Part shown: positions 40,475-49,659 of the stretch, piece by piece | How the letters are laid out: each line of letters opens with the position of its first letter | Numbering within the stretch: the stretch's first letter is position 1 | NCBI GenBank assembly: GCA_947493335.1 | Contig: CANLQO010000001.1 | Span: 806,001-870,000 of the forward strand | Source: an uncultured Paracoccaceae bacterium | Lineage (GTDB): Bacteria > Pseudomonadota > Alphaproteobacteria > Rhodobacterales > Rhodobacteraceae | Direction of reading: 5' to 3' | Length of the DNA: 64,000 nucleotides | Position numbers and translations under genes: made by a program | The notes under the pieces: model-generated | What the model was told of the DNA's origin: nothing | Seen by the model: the letters and a program-made list of their open reading frames with translations, nothing else | The model's database searches: none

Positions 40475-41763
40475 ACCAGCGCGCCCTCTGCGGTGATGCG
40501 TGTCTTTCCACGCAAGTAGGGGTGCAACACCTCGGGCAGGTCAACGGAACCGTCTTCTTGCTGGCCGTTTTCAAGCACCGCGATCAGCGCCCGTCCAACG
40601 GCAAGACCAGACCCGTTCAGCGTGTGCACGAACTGCGGTTTGCCACCATCAGATGGCTTGAACCGCGCGTTCATGCGCCGCGCCTGATAGTCACCGGCAA
40701 CAGAGACAGAGCTGATTTCCCGAAACGTGTTCTGACCCGGCAACCAGACCTCGATATCGTGGGTTTTGCGCATACCTGCACCCAGATCGCCGGTGCACAG
40801 TACGACCGTGCGGTAAGCAAGCCCAAGTTTTTCCAGAATTTTCTCGGCGCAACCGGTCATCCGCTTGTGTTCCGCATCCGAATGATCGGGGTGGCAGATC
40901 GAGACCATTTCGACCTTTTCGAATTGGTGCTGCCGCAACATGCCGGCAGTGTCACGCCCCGCGCTGCCCGCCTCAGACCGGAAACACTGTGTGTGGGCGA
41001 CGTAGCGGCGGGGCAGATAATCCTCGTCCACAGTCATGCCATTCACGATATTGGTCAGCGTCACCTCGGCTGTCGGGATCAGCCACCAGCCATTGGTGGT
41101 TTGATAGCTGTCCTCGCCAAATTTGGGCAATTGCCCGGTGCCGATCATCATTTCTTCGCGCACCAGCACGGGGGTCATGGTTTCTGTCAAACCATGCTCT
41201 TCCACATGCACGTCCAACATGAACTGTGCGAGCGCGCGATGCAGGCGTGCGACTGAGCCAGACAGCAACACAAAGCGGCTGCCAGAGAGTTTCGCGGCGG
41301 TCTCAAAGTCCATGCCGTCCTGAACGGCCGGAATTTCATAATGCTCTTTGGGCGTGAAGCTGAAATTGCGGGGGCTGCCCGCGCGATGGATTTCGACGTT
41401 GTCTTCTTCGTCGTCGCCGTCAGGCACGTCGTCATAGGGCAAGTTGGGAATGGCCAACAACAGATCGTGCAATTCCCTGTCGTGGGACTTGGCGGCCTCT
41501 TGCAGTGTTGCAATCTCGCCTTTCTTCTCGGCCACAAGGGCGCGCAGGCGTTCGAACTCTGCTTCGTCGCCACGCCCTTTGGCTGCGCCCACCTCTTTGG
41601 CGGCCTTGTTCGCCTCGGCCTGGGCGTCCTCGGCCTTTTGAATAGCTGCGCGGCGGGCTGCATCAATGTCGAGCACACGTGACGACATCGCTTCCATCCC
41701 GCGACGAGAGAGGGCGGCGTCAAATGCGCCGGGGTTCTCACGGATGGTTTTGATGTCGTGCAT
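40471..41763 (-). CDS. serS: serine--tRNA ligase
   Basis: [61 protein letters not shown]. Confidence 0.97.
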   Translation of the reverse strand: MHDIKTIRENPGAFDAALSRRGMEAMSSRVLDIDAARRAAIQKAEDAQAEANKAAKEVGAAKGRGDEAEFERLRALVAEKKGEIATLQEAAKSHDRELHDLLLAIPNLPYDDVPDGDDEEDNVEIHRAGSPRNFSFTPKEHYEIPAVQDGMDFETAAKLSGSRFVLLSGSVARLHRALAQFMLDVHVEEHGLTETMTPVLVREEMMIGTGQLPKFGEDSYQTTNGWWLIPTAEVTLTNIVNGMTVDEDYLPRRYVAHTQCFRSEAGSAGRDTAGMLRQHQFEKVEMVSICHPDHSDAEHKRMTGCAEKILEKLGLAYRTVVLCTGDLGAGMRKTHDIEVWLPGQNTFREISSVSVAGDYQARRMNARFKPSDGGKPQFVHTLNGSGLAVGRALIAVLENGQQEDGSVDLPEVLHPYLRGKTRITAEGALV

Positions 41764-42051
41764 CGGATCAGTCCTTTGGTTGATTGGGTGCCGCTCATAT
41801 GCCTGATCCGTGCGGTCGGGAAAAGGGGGCGCGTCCCGGTCGGGAGGGAAAATCGCGCTCTGAGGTCGCGCCGCGACGGTTTGGTACTGGTGCAGCAGTG
41901 ATCCATTCATATATGGCGAAGGAAAGCAGGCGCCATGTGCCCCGAATTCGGGCGTATGTGCGGTTGCCAATCAGGGGTGCGGCACATAATGTGCCGCGAC
42001 TTTCACGCGTGCAGCAGGGGCCGCCGCGCCAGCCAGTAAAAAGGGACCACC

Positions 42052-42333
42052 ATGCAGGGTATTGGCCAAATCATTCCGCTACTTCTGATCTTTGCGATCA
42101 TGTACTTCCTGTTGATCCGGCCGCAGCAGAAAAAGCTGAAGGAACATCAGGCCATGGTGGCGGCCCTGCGCCGCGGTGACCGGGTCATTACACAAGGTGG
42201 CGTCGTCGGCAAAGTGACCAAAGTCAAGGACGACGACAATGAGATCGAAGTCGAAATTGCCAGCGGTGTGAACGTGCGCGTTGTGCGTTCGACCATTGCC
42301 ACCGTTTTGAACAAGACCGAACCTGCAAAATAA
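42052..42333 (+). CDS. yajC: preprotein translocase subunit YajC
   Basis: LLLIFAIMYFLLIRPQQKKLKEHQAMVAALRRGDRVITQGGVVGKV. Confidence 0.96.
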   Translation: MQGIGQIIPLLLIFAIMYFLLIRPQQKKLKEHQAMVAALRRGDRVITQGGVVGKVTKVKDDDNEIEVEIASGVNVRVVRSTIATVLNKTEPAK

Positions 42334-42351
42334 GCCTGAAGGGCGCACCTG

Positions 42352-44955
42352 ATGCTGAATATCTCTCCGTTCCGGCAGGTCATGATTTGGCTGACGGTGG
42401 TTGCGGGCCTGATGCTTGCGCTGCCCAATGGGTTCTATACCCGGGTCGAGGCGCACAACGACGCAATCGCGACAGGCTTTGAGGATGCGTCCTGGCCCGC
42501 CTTTCTGCCATCTGGCCTGGTGAATCTTGGTCTTGATCTGCGGGGGGGCGCGCATTTGCTGGCCGAGGTGCATGTCGAGGACGTGCATGCGGCCATCATG
42601 CTCGCGACATGGCCAGAGGTGCGCGATGCGTTGGCTGCGGAACGGGATATTGTTGGTTTTGTGCAGCGGGACGAAACAGCGCCCGAGAACATTTTGCGCG
42701 TCACGATCTCTGAGCCAACGGGCATCGACCGAGCGTTGGAAATCGTCCGCGGCCTAGCGCGTCCGGTTCAATCATTCACGGGTGTCGGCACGACCGACAT
42801 TGAAGTCAGCAATGTCGGTACGCTGATCACGATCCAACTGTCCGAGGCCGAAATACAGGCGATTGACGAGCGCACGATGCAGCAGTCGCTTGAAATCATA
42901 CGCCGCCGGATTGATGAGGCTGGTACGCGCGAGCCGACGATCCAGCGACAAGGCACTGACCGGGTGCTTGTGCAAGTGCCGGGTGTCGGCTCTGCGCAAG
43001 AGGTCAAGGACCTGATCGGTCAAACGGCCCAGCTCACCTTTCAGCCGGTCGTAAACAGGGCCAGCAGCGCCGATCAACCCGCAGGACCTGGCAATGAGAC
43101 ATTGCCTTCGCTGGATGAGGAGGGTGTTTTCTACATCCTTGAGCAACAGCCAGTTGTCACCGGCGAAGAGCTTGTTGATGCCCAGCCCGCTTTTGACCAG
43201 AACGGTCGGCCAGCGGTCAACTTCCGCTTTAACGTCTCGGGCGCACGCAAGTTTGGTGACTACACGCTGGATAACATCGGGTCACCTTTTGCGATTGTGC
43301 TAGATGATGAGGTGATTAGCGCACCCGTTATCCAAAGCCATATTCCCGGTGGCTCCGGCATCATCACCGGGAACTTCACGGTTGAGGAATCGACTGAACT
43401 TGCGATTTTGCTGCGGGCAGGGGCCTTGCCCGCGGAACTTACCTTCCTTGAAGAACGGACCATTGGCCCGGAATTGGGGCAGGACAGTATCGACGCAGGT
43501 AAGATTGCCTGCATCGTCGCGGGCATTGCGGTGCTGCTCTACATGTTTGCCAGCTATGGCCGCTTTGGCCTATTTGCCAACGTTGCGCTTGTGATTAACG
43601 TCGGTCTGATCTTTGGCCTTTTGTCGCTGATCGGGGCAACGCTGACGCTGCCAGGCATCGCAGGTATCGTATTGACAATCGGTATGGCAGTGGATGCAAA
43701 TGTGATCGTCTTTGAACGCATTCGCGAAGAGCTAAAAACCGCCAAGGGACCTGCACGCGCAATTGAACTGGGTTATGAAAAGGCCCTGTCGTCCATCATC
43801 GATGCCAACACCACCACATTCATCACCGCGATGATCCTTTACGTCATGGGGTCTGGACCGGTGAAGGGTTTTGCCATCACGCTAGGCCTTGGCATCATCA
43901 CGTCGGTGTTCACTGCGCTTTTTGTCACCCGTGCGATCATTTCGATGTGGTTCGCCCGCAAGCGGCCAAAACAGATCATGGCAGGTCCGCGTCTGAAACT
44001 GGCACCGGCCGAGCCGAAGTTCGACTTTTTCAGCCGCGCCCGGCTTTGGCTGGGGATCAGCGGCATCGCCATCATCATGGCGATGGGGTCCTTTGCCATA
44101 CAGGGCCTGAACTTTGGCATCGACTTTCAAGGCGGCACCTCAATCCGCACAGACGGTGAAGTGGCCGTTGATGTCGGCGCGTATCGTGCGGCACTTGAGC
44201 CACTTGAGCTGGGCGACGTGTCAATCACCGAAGTGTTCGACCCGACGTTTGAAGCGGATCAGAATGTGGCCATGGTCCGCATTCAGGCGCAAGAGGGGGC
44301 CGAGGCGGTCACAACCGACACGATCGCGGCTGTTCAGACTGCCCTGCAAGGTGTGGACGCTTCCATCACCTTCACGTCTGTGGAATCCGTGGGCCCCAAA
44401 GTTTCGGGCGAATTGATCCGCACGGCGTTTATTGCTGTGGCGCTCGCTGTTGTTGCGATCCTGTTTTATATCTGGCTGCGATTTGAGTGGCAGTTCGCCG
44501 TCGGGGCAGTGCTCGCGCTTGTGCATGACGTGGCCTTGACCGTTGGCATTTTCTCAGAACTCCAGATCAGGTTCGATCTGGCCATTGTCGCGGCCTTGCT
44601 GACGATTGTGGGCTATTCGATCAACGACACGGTGATCGTCTTTGACCGCGTGCGCGAGAACTTGCGAAAATACAAGAAACGCGACCTCAAAGAGGTCCTG
44701 AACCTGTCCATTAACGAAACGCTCAGCCGGACCCTGATGACCTCTGGCACCACGTTGCTGGCATTGTTGGCGCTGTTTGTTTTGGGTGGTGATGTGATCC
44801 GGGGTTTTGTCTTTGCGATGATGTGGGGCGTGGTGATCGGGACATATTCTTCGATCTTTGTGGCCACAGCGATCCTTCTGGTGCTGGGTGTCAAACGCGA
44901 CTGGTCCAAGCAGGACCTCAGCAAGGGCACGCGCTACGGGAATATCGACGCCTGA
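42352..44955 (+). CDS. secDF: protein translocase SecDF (fused SecD-SecF)
   Basis: 867 aa; SecD GLDLRGGAHLLAEV..., SecF GLNFGIDFQGGTSIRTDGE... in a single ORF; follows yajC. Confidence 0.94.
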   Translation: MLNISPFRQVMIWLTVVAGLMLALPNGFYTRVEAHNDAIATGFEDASWPAFLPSGLVNLGLDLRGGAHLLAEVHVEDVHAAIMLATWPEVRDALAAERDIVGFVQRDETAPENILRVTISEPTGIDRALEIVRGLARPVQSFTGVGTTDIEVSNVGTLITIQLSEAEIQAIDERTMQQSLEIIRRRIDEAGTREPTIQRQGTDRVLVQVPGVGSAQEVKDLIGQTAQLTFQPVVNRASSADQPAGPGNETLPSLDEEGVFYILEQQPVVTGEELVDAQPAFDQNGRPAVNFRFNVSGARKFGDYTLDNIGSPFAIVLDDEVISAPVIQSHIPGGSGIITGNFTVEESTELAILLRAGALPAELTFLEERTIGPELGQDSIDAGKIACIVAGIAVLLYMFASYGRFGLFANVALVINVGLIFGLLSLIGATLTLPGIAGIVLTIGMAVDANVIVFERIREELKTAKGPARAIELGYEKALSSIIDANTTTFITAMILYVMGSGPVKGFAITLGLGIITSVFTALFVTRAIISMWFARKRPKQIMAGPRLKLAPAEPKFDFFSRARLWLGISGIAIIMAMGSFAIQGLNFGIDFQGGTSIRTDGEVAVDVGAYRAALEPLELGDVSITEVFDPTFEADQNVAMVRIQAQEGAEAVTTDTIAAVQTALQGVDASITFTSVESVGPKVSGELIRTAFIAVALAVVAILFYIWLRFEWQFAVGAVLALVHDVALTVGIFSELQIRFDLAIVAALLTIVGYSINDTVIVFDRVRENLRKYKKRDLKEVLNLSINETLSRTLMTSGTTLLALLALFVLGGDVIRGFVFAMMWGVVIGTYSSIFVATAILLVLGVKRDWSKQDLSKGTRYGNIDA

Positions 44956-45308
44956 TGCGCCTGAATGAGGTCACATATACCGATGCCAAGCCTGTCGATG
45001 GTTATGGCCCCGGCTTCTTTCGTATCGGTGGGCAGGTCATCGAAGGCGCTGTCATGGTTTTCCCCGACGGCGCGCGCGGCTGGGGCGGTTACGATGACGC
45101 GGCCGCGCTGATTGCCCGAGCCAGTGACGTCGATGTTGTTTTTGTCGGCACCGGGGCGGACGTTGCGCATGTGCCCGCCGACTTCCGCGGGGCATTGGAA
45201 GATGCCGGACTGGGTGTTGAGGCGATGGCCTCACCTGCGGCCTGCCGCACATACAACGTCTTGCTAAGCGAGGGGCGTCGCGTCGCGTTGGCCCTGTTGC
45301 CGGTCTGA
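44955..45308 (+). CDS. Mth938-like domain protein
   Basis: MRLNEVTYTDAKPVDGYGPGFFRIGGQVIEGAVMVFPDGARGWGG; position between secDF and ccmA. Confidence 0.85.
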   Translation: MRLNEVTYTDAKPVDGYGPGFFRIGGQVIEGAVMVFPDGARGWGGYDDAAALIARASDVDVVFVGTGADVAHVPADFRGALEDAGLGVEAMASPAACRTYNVLLSEGRRVALALLPV

Positions 45309-45313
45309 CCGTG

Positions 45314-45928
45314 ATGTTGCAGGTCAACGCCTTGGCCTGCGCGCGAGGCGGTGTGCCGGTTCTCGAAAATGTAAGCTTTGATCTGGCGGGCGGCCAAGCT
45401 CTGGTACTGCGTGGTCCAAATGGCGTGGGCAAAACGACGCTTCTGCGCACCCTTGCTGGCTTGCAACCGGCCCTGTCCGGCAGCGCGACTTTTGCCGACG
45501 GGACTGGCGCTTATGCCAGCCACGCTGATGGGGTTAAGACCGCTCTTACCGTCGCAGAAAACCTGTCGTTCTGGGCACAGGTCTATGACCGCGATGTGCC
45601 AGAGACCGTTTATCAGGCCTTCGATCTGACCGACTTGCGTGACCGTTTGGCAGGCACGCTGAGTGCTGGACAAAAGCGGCGCTTGGGGCTTGCTCGACTG
45701 GGGGTGATCGGGCGCGATGTGTTGTTTCTTGATGAACCAACCGTGTCGCTCGATGGGTTCAGCGTGAAGATGTTTGCCGACTGGATGCGCGATGTGCATC
45801 TCGCAAACGGGGGCTGCGCCGTCATCGCGACCCATATCGACCTAGGGCTGGACGCGCCGGAGCTGGATCTGTCACCCTATGTCGCGGCCCCGGACGCCGC
45901 AGGCGGCAGTGATGAGGCGTTCTTGTGA
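45314..45928 (+). CDS. ccmA: heme ABC exporter ATP-binding protein CcmA
   Basis: LRGPNGVGKTTLLRTLAGL, LSAGQKRRLGLARL, LDEPTVSLD; ccm gene order. Confidence 0.94.
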   Translation: MLQVNALACARGGVPVLENVSFDLAGGQALVLRGPNGVGKTTLLRTLAGLQPALSGSATFADGTGAYASHADGVKTALTVAENLSFWAQVYDRDVPETVYQAFDLTDLRDRLAGTLSAGQKRRLGLARLGVIGRDVLFLDEPTVSLDGFSVKMFADWMRDVHLANGGCAVIATHIDLGLDAPELDLSPYVAAPDAAGGSDEAFL

Positions 45929-46581
45929 AGGCGCTGATTGCCCGGGATCTGCGGCTGGCCGTGCGCGCTGGTGGCGGTTTCGGCCTGGGACTGGCATTTT
46001 TTCTGATTGTGGTCGTGCTGGTGCCCTTTGGTGTCGGGCCAGAGCGTGAGGTGCTGGCGCGCATCGCGCCGGGCATCCTGTGGGTGGCTTCACTGCTCGC
46101 CGCACTTCTGTCACTTGACCGCATCTTTGCACTGGATTTTGAGGATGGATCGCTGGCGCTGCTGGCCACGGCTCCGCTGCCCGCCGAAGGCGTGGCGCTC
46201 GCCAAGGCCATTGCACATTGGATCACCACCGGCCTGCCGCTAACGCTGGCGGCACCATTCCTGGGGTTTTTGCTGCACCTGCCGACGCCAGCCTATGGCC
46301 TGATGCTGCTGACGCTTCTGTTGGGGACACCCGCCTTGTCAATGATCGGTACCTTTGGGGCGGCGCTGACCGTGGGATTGCGCCGTGGCGGCCTGTTGCT
46401 GTCCTTGTTGGTCTTACCGCTCTACGTGCCGACGCTGATTTTTGGGGCAGAGGCGGTGCGGCGCGGCGTTGACGGGCTTAGCCCTGTCGCCCCGCTTATG
46501 CTGCTTGCGGCGATCACAGCGGCCTGCGTGGCGCTTTTGCCCTTTGCCACTGCGACTGTGTTGCGCATCAACCTGCGGTGA
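45925..46581 (+). CDS. ccmB: heme exporter protein CcmB
   Basis: MKALIARDLRLAVRAGGGFGLGLAFFLIVVVLVPFGVGPE; 6 TM. Confidence 0.95.
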   Translation: MKALIARDLRLAVRAGGGFGLGLAFFLIVVVLVPFGVGPEREVLARIAPGILWVASLLAALLSLDRIFALDFEDGSLALLATAPLPAEGVALAKAIAHWITTGLPLTLAAPFLGFLLHLPTPAYGLMLLTLLLGTPALSMIGTFGAALTVGLRRGGLLLSLLVLPLYVPTLIFGAEAVRRGVDGLSPVAPLMLLAAITAACVALLPFATATVLRINLR

Positions 46582-46623
46582 GAAGGGATTGAGCCTGTGG
46601 GATCAGAGGATTAGGTAGGCGCC

Positions 46624-47352
46624 ATGTCGCTATGGGAACTCGCAAATCCGAAACGCTTTATGGGGTGGACCGCCCCGGTTTTGCCGTGGGCATTTGGTGG
46701 CGCGGCGCTTTGTCTGTTTGTCGGCCTTGTTTGGGGTTTCTTCCTTACCCCTGATGATTTCCGGCAGGGATCGACCGTCAAGATCATCTATCTTCACGTC
46801 CCCTCGGCACTGATGGCGATCAACACATGGTTTATGATGTTGGTTGCGTCCCTTATCTGGTTGGTGCGGCGTCACCATGTCTCTGCCCTCGCAGCCAAGG
46901 CGGCAGCCCCGGTTGGCATCGTGATGACGCTCATTGCGCTCTTTACGGGCGCGATCTGGGGCCAGCCCATGTGGGGGACCTATTGGGCCTGGGATCCGCG
47001 GCTGACGTCGTTCCTGATCCTGTTTTTATTCTATCTGGGCTATGTCGCGCTTTGGGCCGCGATTGAGGATGCTGATACCGCCGCCGACCTCACCTCTGTT
47101 CTGTGCCTGGTCGGGTCGGTCTTTGCGATCCTGTCGCGCTACGCGGTGAATTTCTGGAACCAGGGCCTGCACCAGGGCGCATCATTGTCGCTGGATAAAG
47201 AGGAAAACGTCTCTGACGTGTTCTGGCAACCACTGGTGATCTGCATCGCAGGCTTTGTTTTGTTGTTTGTTGCCCTCGTCCTGTTGCGTACCCGGACCGA
47301 AATTCGCGCGCGCCGGATGAAGGCCCTGATGGCGAGGGCTGCGCGTGCCTGA
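46624..47352 (+). CDS. ccmC: heme ABC transporter permease CcmC
   Basis: IIYLHVPSALMAINTW; WGQPMWGTYWAWDPRLTSFLILFLFYLGY (WWD-like motif). Confidence 0.96.
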   Translation: MSLWELANPKRFMGWTAPVLPWAFGGAALCLFVGLVWGFFLTPDDFRQGSTVKIIYLHVPSALMAINTWFMMLVASLIWLVRRHHVSALAAKAAAPVGIVMTLIALFTGAIWGQPMWGTYWAWDPRLTSFLILFLFYLGYVALWAAIEDADTAADLTSVLCLVGSVFAILSRYAVNFWNQGLHQGASLSLDKEENVSDVFWQPLVICIAGFVLLFVALVLLRTRTEIRARRMKALMARAARA

Positions 47353-47485
47353 TCTTGGAAAATATGCAGTTGAAGTGCTCAGCGCCTACGGCATCAGTCT
47401 GGCGCTGTTGGCGGGTATCGTCTGGTTGTCTGTGCGCCGGTCCCGTGCGGTGAAGGCGGCATTGGAGAAGGTGGAAAATGGCTAA
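47345..47485 (+). CDS. ccmD: heme exporter protein CcmD (small, below ORF-track cut-off)
   Basis: GTG start; VPDLGKYAVEVLSAYGISLALLAGIVWLSVRRSRAVKAALEKVENG; overlaps ccmC and ccmG ends. Confidence 0.9.
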   Translation: MPDLGKYAVEVLSAYGISLALLAGIVWLSVRRSRAVKAALEKVENG

Positions 47486-48017
47486 GGTCTCACCGCTTCT
47501 GATCATCCCGCCCGCGGTCTTCGCGGCACTTGCCGGGCTCTTTTTTGCGGGCCTCATGCGCGACAATGCAGGTGAGATTCCGTCAACACTTGTGGGGCAG
47601 CAGGCGCCAGGGGTCCCGACCGAACATGTGGCAGGGACAGAACAGTTGACGGATGCAGACTTGCGCACAGGCGACGTGACCGTGGTGAACTTCTGGGCCT
47701 CTTGGTGCCCACCGTGTCGCGCCGAACATCCGAACCTGCTTGCGCTGCAAGCGGATGGCGTGCGTGTGGCGGGGATCAACTTTCGCGATGCGGCGGATGA
47801 TGCCAGCACCTATCTGATTGAGGACGACAACCCCTTCTTTGCAACGGGATTTGACCCGCGCGGGCGGATCGCGATCGACTGGGGTGTGACGGCACCACCC
47901 GAAACCTTTATCGTCGATGGCAATGGCACAGTGCTTTTCCGATATATCGGTCCGCTTGTCGCGTCAGATTATGAACAGCGCTTTTTGCCGGAATTGGAAA
48001 AGGCGCTGGCCAACTGA
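47478..48017 (+). CDS. ccmG: thiol:disulfide interchange protein CcmG/DsbE
   Basis: VVNFWASWCPPCRAEHPNLLAL; N-terminal TM. Confidence 0.95.
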   Translation: MAKVSPLLIIPPAVFAALAGLFFAGLMRDNAGEIPSTLVGQQAPGVPTEHVAGTEQLTDADLRTGDVTVVNFWASWCPPCRAEHPNLLALQADGVRVAGINFRDAADDASTYLIEDDNPFFATGFDPRGRIAIDWGVTAPPETFIVDGNGTVLFRYIGPLVASDYEQRFLPELEKALAN

Positions 48018-48057
48018 CATCCATCCTTTGGCGGATATGCAGCACAGGGCCAAGGCA

Positions 48058-48441
48058 CTAGACTTGGCGCTGATGAATGAACGACGCCACCTCTGCCCGG
48101 CTCTTAAGGCCCAGACGCGCAAGGATCGCGTGCACGTGGTCTTTCACCGTCGCAGGCGTAATGCCAAGCGACGCGGCAATAGCTTTGTTCGATCCACCTT
48201 GCGCAATCAACGCGCACACCTCTTGCTGGCGCGGGGTCAGACCTGCAGGCAGGGTGGGGTGTCGGCGTTGGGCAATGATGACCGGTGCGCCAAGGCTATC
48301 GTTTGTGGTGAAATCGACCGCGACGTCCGTGCCTTGCGCGGCCAGTTGCGCCAATTCTGCCACCGGTTGCCACGGTGCATCACCTTGTCCAAGCGCAGCA
48401 ATTGCGCGACCCAGATGTGCTTTTTCCATTTCCGTCAACAT
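48058..48441 (-). CDS. LuxR-type HTH (GerE) transcriptional regulator with short N-terminal region
   Basis: LTPRQQEVCALIAQGGSNKAIAASLGITPATVKDHVHAILARLGLKSRAEV. Confidence 0.88.
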   Translation of the reverse strand: MLTEMEKAHLGRAIAALGQGDAPWQPVAELAQLAAQGTDVAVDFTTNDSLGAPVIIAQRRHPTLPAGLTPRQQEVCALIAQGGSNKAIAASLGITPATVKDHVHAILARLGLKSRAEVASFIHQRQV

Positions 48442-48455
48442 GGAGGACCCTTTTG

Positions 48456-48818
48456 ATGCTTCCCACCGAGATTGCGAATTTCTTTCTGGCCATGCAAGCC
48501 GGGAAGGCCGGGGCAGAGGCTTTGGCCGCCCATTTCGCTGATGACGCGACCTATGAGGAACCGTTCACAGGCGAAACCCGACGGCATCAAGGGCGCGATG
48601 CAGTGATGAAGGCTATGGCGCTGGGATGGGAAAACCCGATGCCCGATATGCGGATCGCAGTGGACCGGGTACAGACGGCAGGCGATGTGATCGACCTTGA
48701 TTGGACATGCTTTTCCCCGGCCATTCCGGGCGGGCAGGGCCGGGGGCACAACCGCTATGTGATGAAGGATGGATTAATTGTGGAGCTAATCACGACATTG
48801 GAAGGACCCAAGACATGA
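48456..48818 (+). CDS. nuclear transport factor 2/SnoaL-like protein
   Basis: FADDATYEEPFTGETRRHQGRDAVMKAM...NRYVMKDGLIVELI. Confidence 0.75.
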   Translation: MLPTEIANFFLAMQAGKAGAEALAAHFADDATYEEPFTGETRRHQGRDAVMKAMALGWENPMPDMRIAVDRVQTAGDVIDLDWTCFSPAIPGGQGRGHNRYVMKDGLIVELITTLEGPKT

Positions 48819-49174
48819 ACAAGGCACAAGAAGTTGACGATTGGCTTGCCGCGTATGACAACCCGCAAAAGGAATTGGTCGCGGCCATCCGTGATGCCAT
48901 TCTGGCCGCCGATGATCGGGTCACAGAGTGCATCAAATGGCAAGCGCCGACCTTTGTCTACAAGGGCAACATCGCGTCGTTCTTTCCCAAGGCGAAAAAG
49001 CATGCCTCATTGATGTTCCACAAAGGTGCGTCGATCCCCGGTGACTTTGCAGCACTCGAGGGGGACGCGGCAGAAGCGCGTTCGATGAAGATTGCTGATG
49101 CCGATGACCTTGAGGCAAAGCGCAATGATCTGGTGGGCGTCATCAAGGCGTGGTGTGATATGAAGGACGCCTAG
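48818..49174 (+). CDS. DUF1801-type protein
   Basis: NPQKELVAAIRDAILAADDRVTECIKWQAPTFVYKGNIASFFPKAKKHASLMFHKG. Confidence 0.8.
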   Translation, partial: NKAQEVDDWLAAYDNPQKELVAAIRDAILAADDRVTECIKWQAPTFVYKGNIASFFPKAKKHASLMFHKGASIPGDFAALEGDAAEARSMKIADADDLEAKRNDLVGVIKAWCDMKDA

Positions 49175-49560
49175 GTCAGAAACGCGCGCAACCCGTCGAT
49201 ATAGCTGTCCCAACCCGTGTCATGCATGTCGTGACTTTTCTGGAGTTGAAAACCGGAATGGGTCAGGTCGAGACGAGTGCCTGCGCCTTCAGCCGAAAAA
49301 GTCACATCAATTTGCGTCACCTCGCCGTCGCCATACCATTCCCAAGTATACACCACGCGGTGATCCGGCTCGAAAATCAAGAACTGGCCCGCGTTGCTGG
49401 GTGTCGCGTCCTGTGGGTTCATGAAAAGCTGGTAGGCCCCACCAATGCGAGGCTCAACATACATCTTCGCTGCGGGAGCGATTACCGTCTCTGACGATAC
49501 CCATGCCGCAAAGACAGTGCGGACGTCGCAGGGCAGATGATAGATTTTATGGATATCCAT
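49171..49560 (-). CDS. SRPBCC/AHSA1 domain protein
   Basis: VRTVFAAWVSSETVIAPAAKMYVEPRIGGAYQLFM...EWYGDGEVTQIDVTFSAEGAGTRLDLTHSGF. Confidence 0.85.
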   Translation of the reverse strand: MDIHKIYHLPCDVRTVFAAWVSSETVIAPAAKMYVEPRIGGAYQLFMNPQDATPSNAGQFLIFEPDHRVVYTWEWYGDGEVTQIDVTFSAEGAGTRLDLTHSGFQLQKSHDMHDTGWDSYIDGLRAFLT

Positions 49561-49608
49561 GCGCCAACTTACCGCAGTTCGGTCAGTTATCCAAACATGG
49601 CCCAACAC

Positions 49609-49638
49609 AAAAAAGGGCCCCCATCGGAATGGGAGCCC
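49609..49638 (-). terminator. rho-independent terminator of acnA
   Basis: minus strand GGGCTCCCAT-TCCG-ATGGGGGCCC-TTTTTT. Confidence 0.88.
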
Positions 49639-49659
49639 CTTATGCACGTTGATGTCGCC

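Noticed and set aside
41764-42051. Possible tRNA or structured RNA in a larger intergenic gap
   Set aside because: No cloverleaf or T-loop GGTTCRA pattern by eye; only short palindromes
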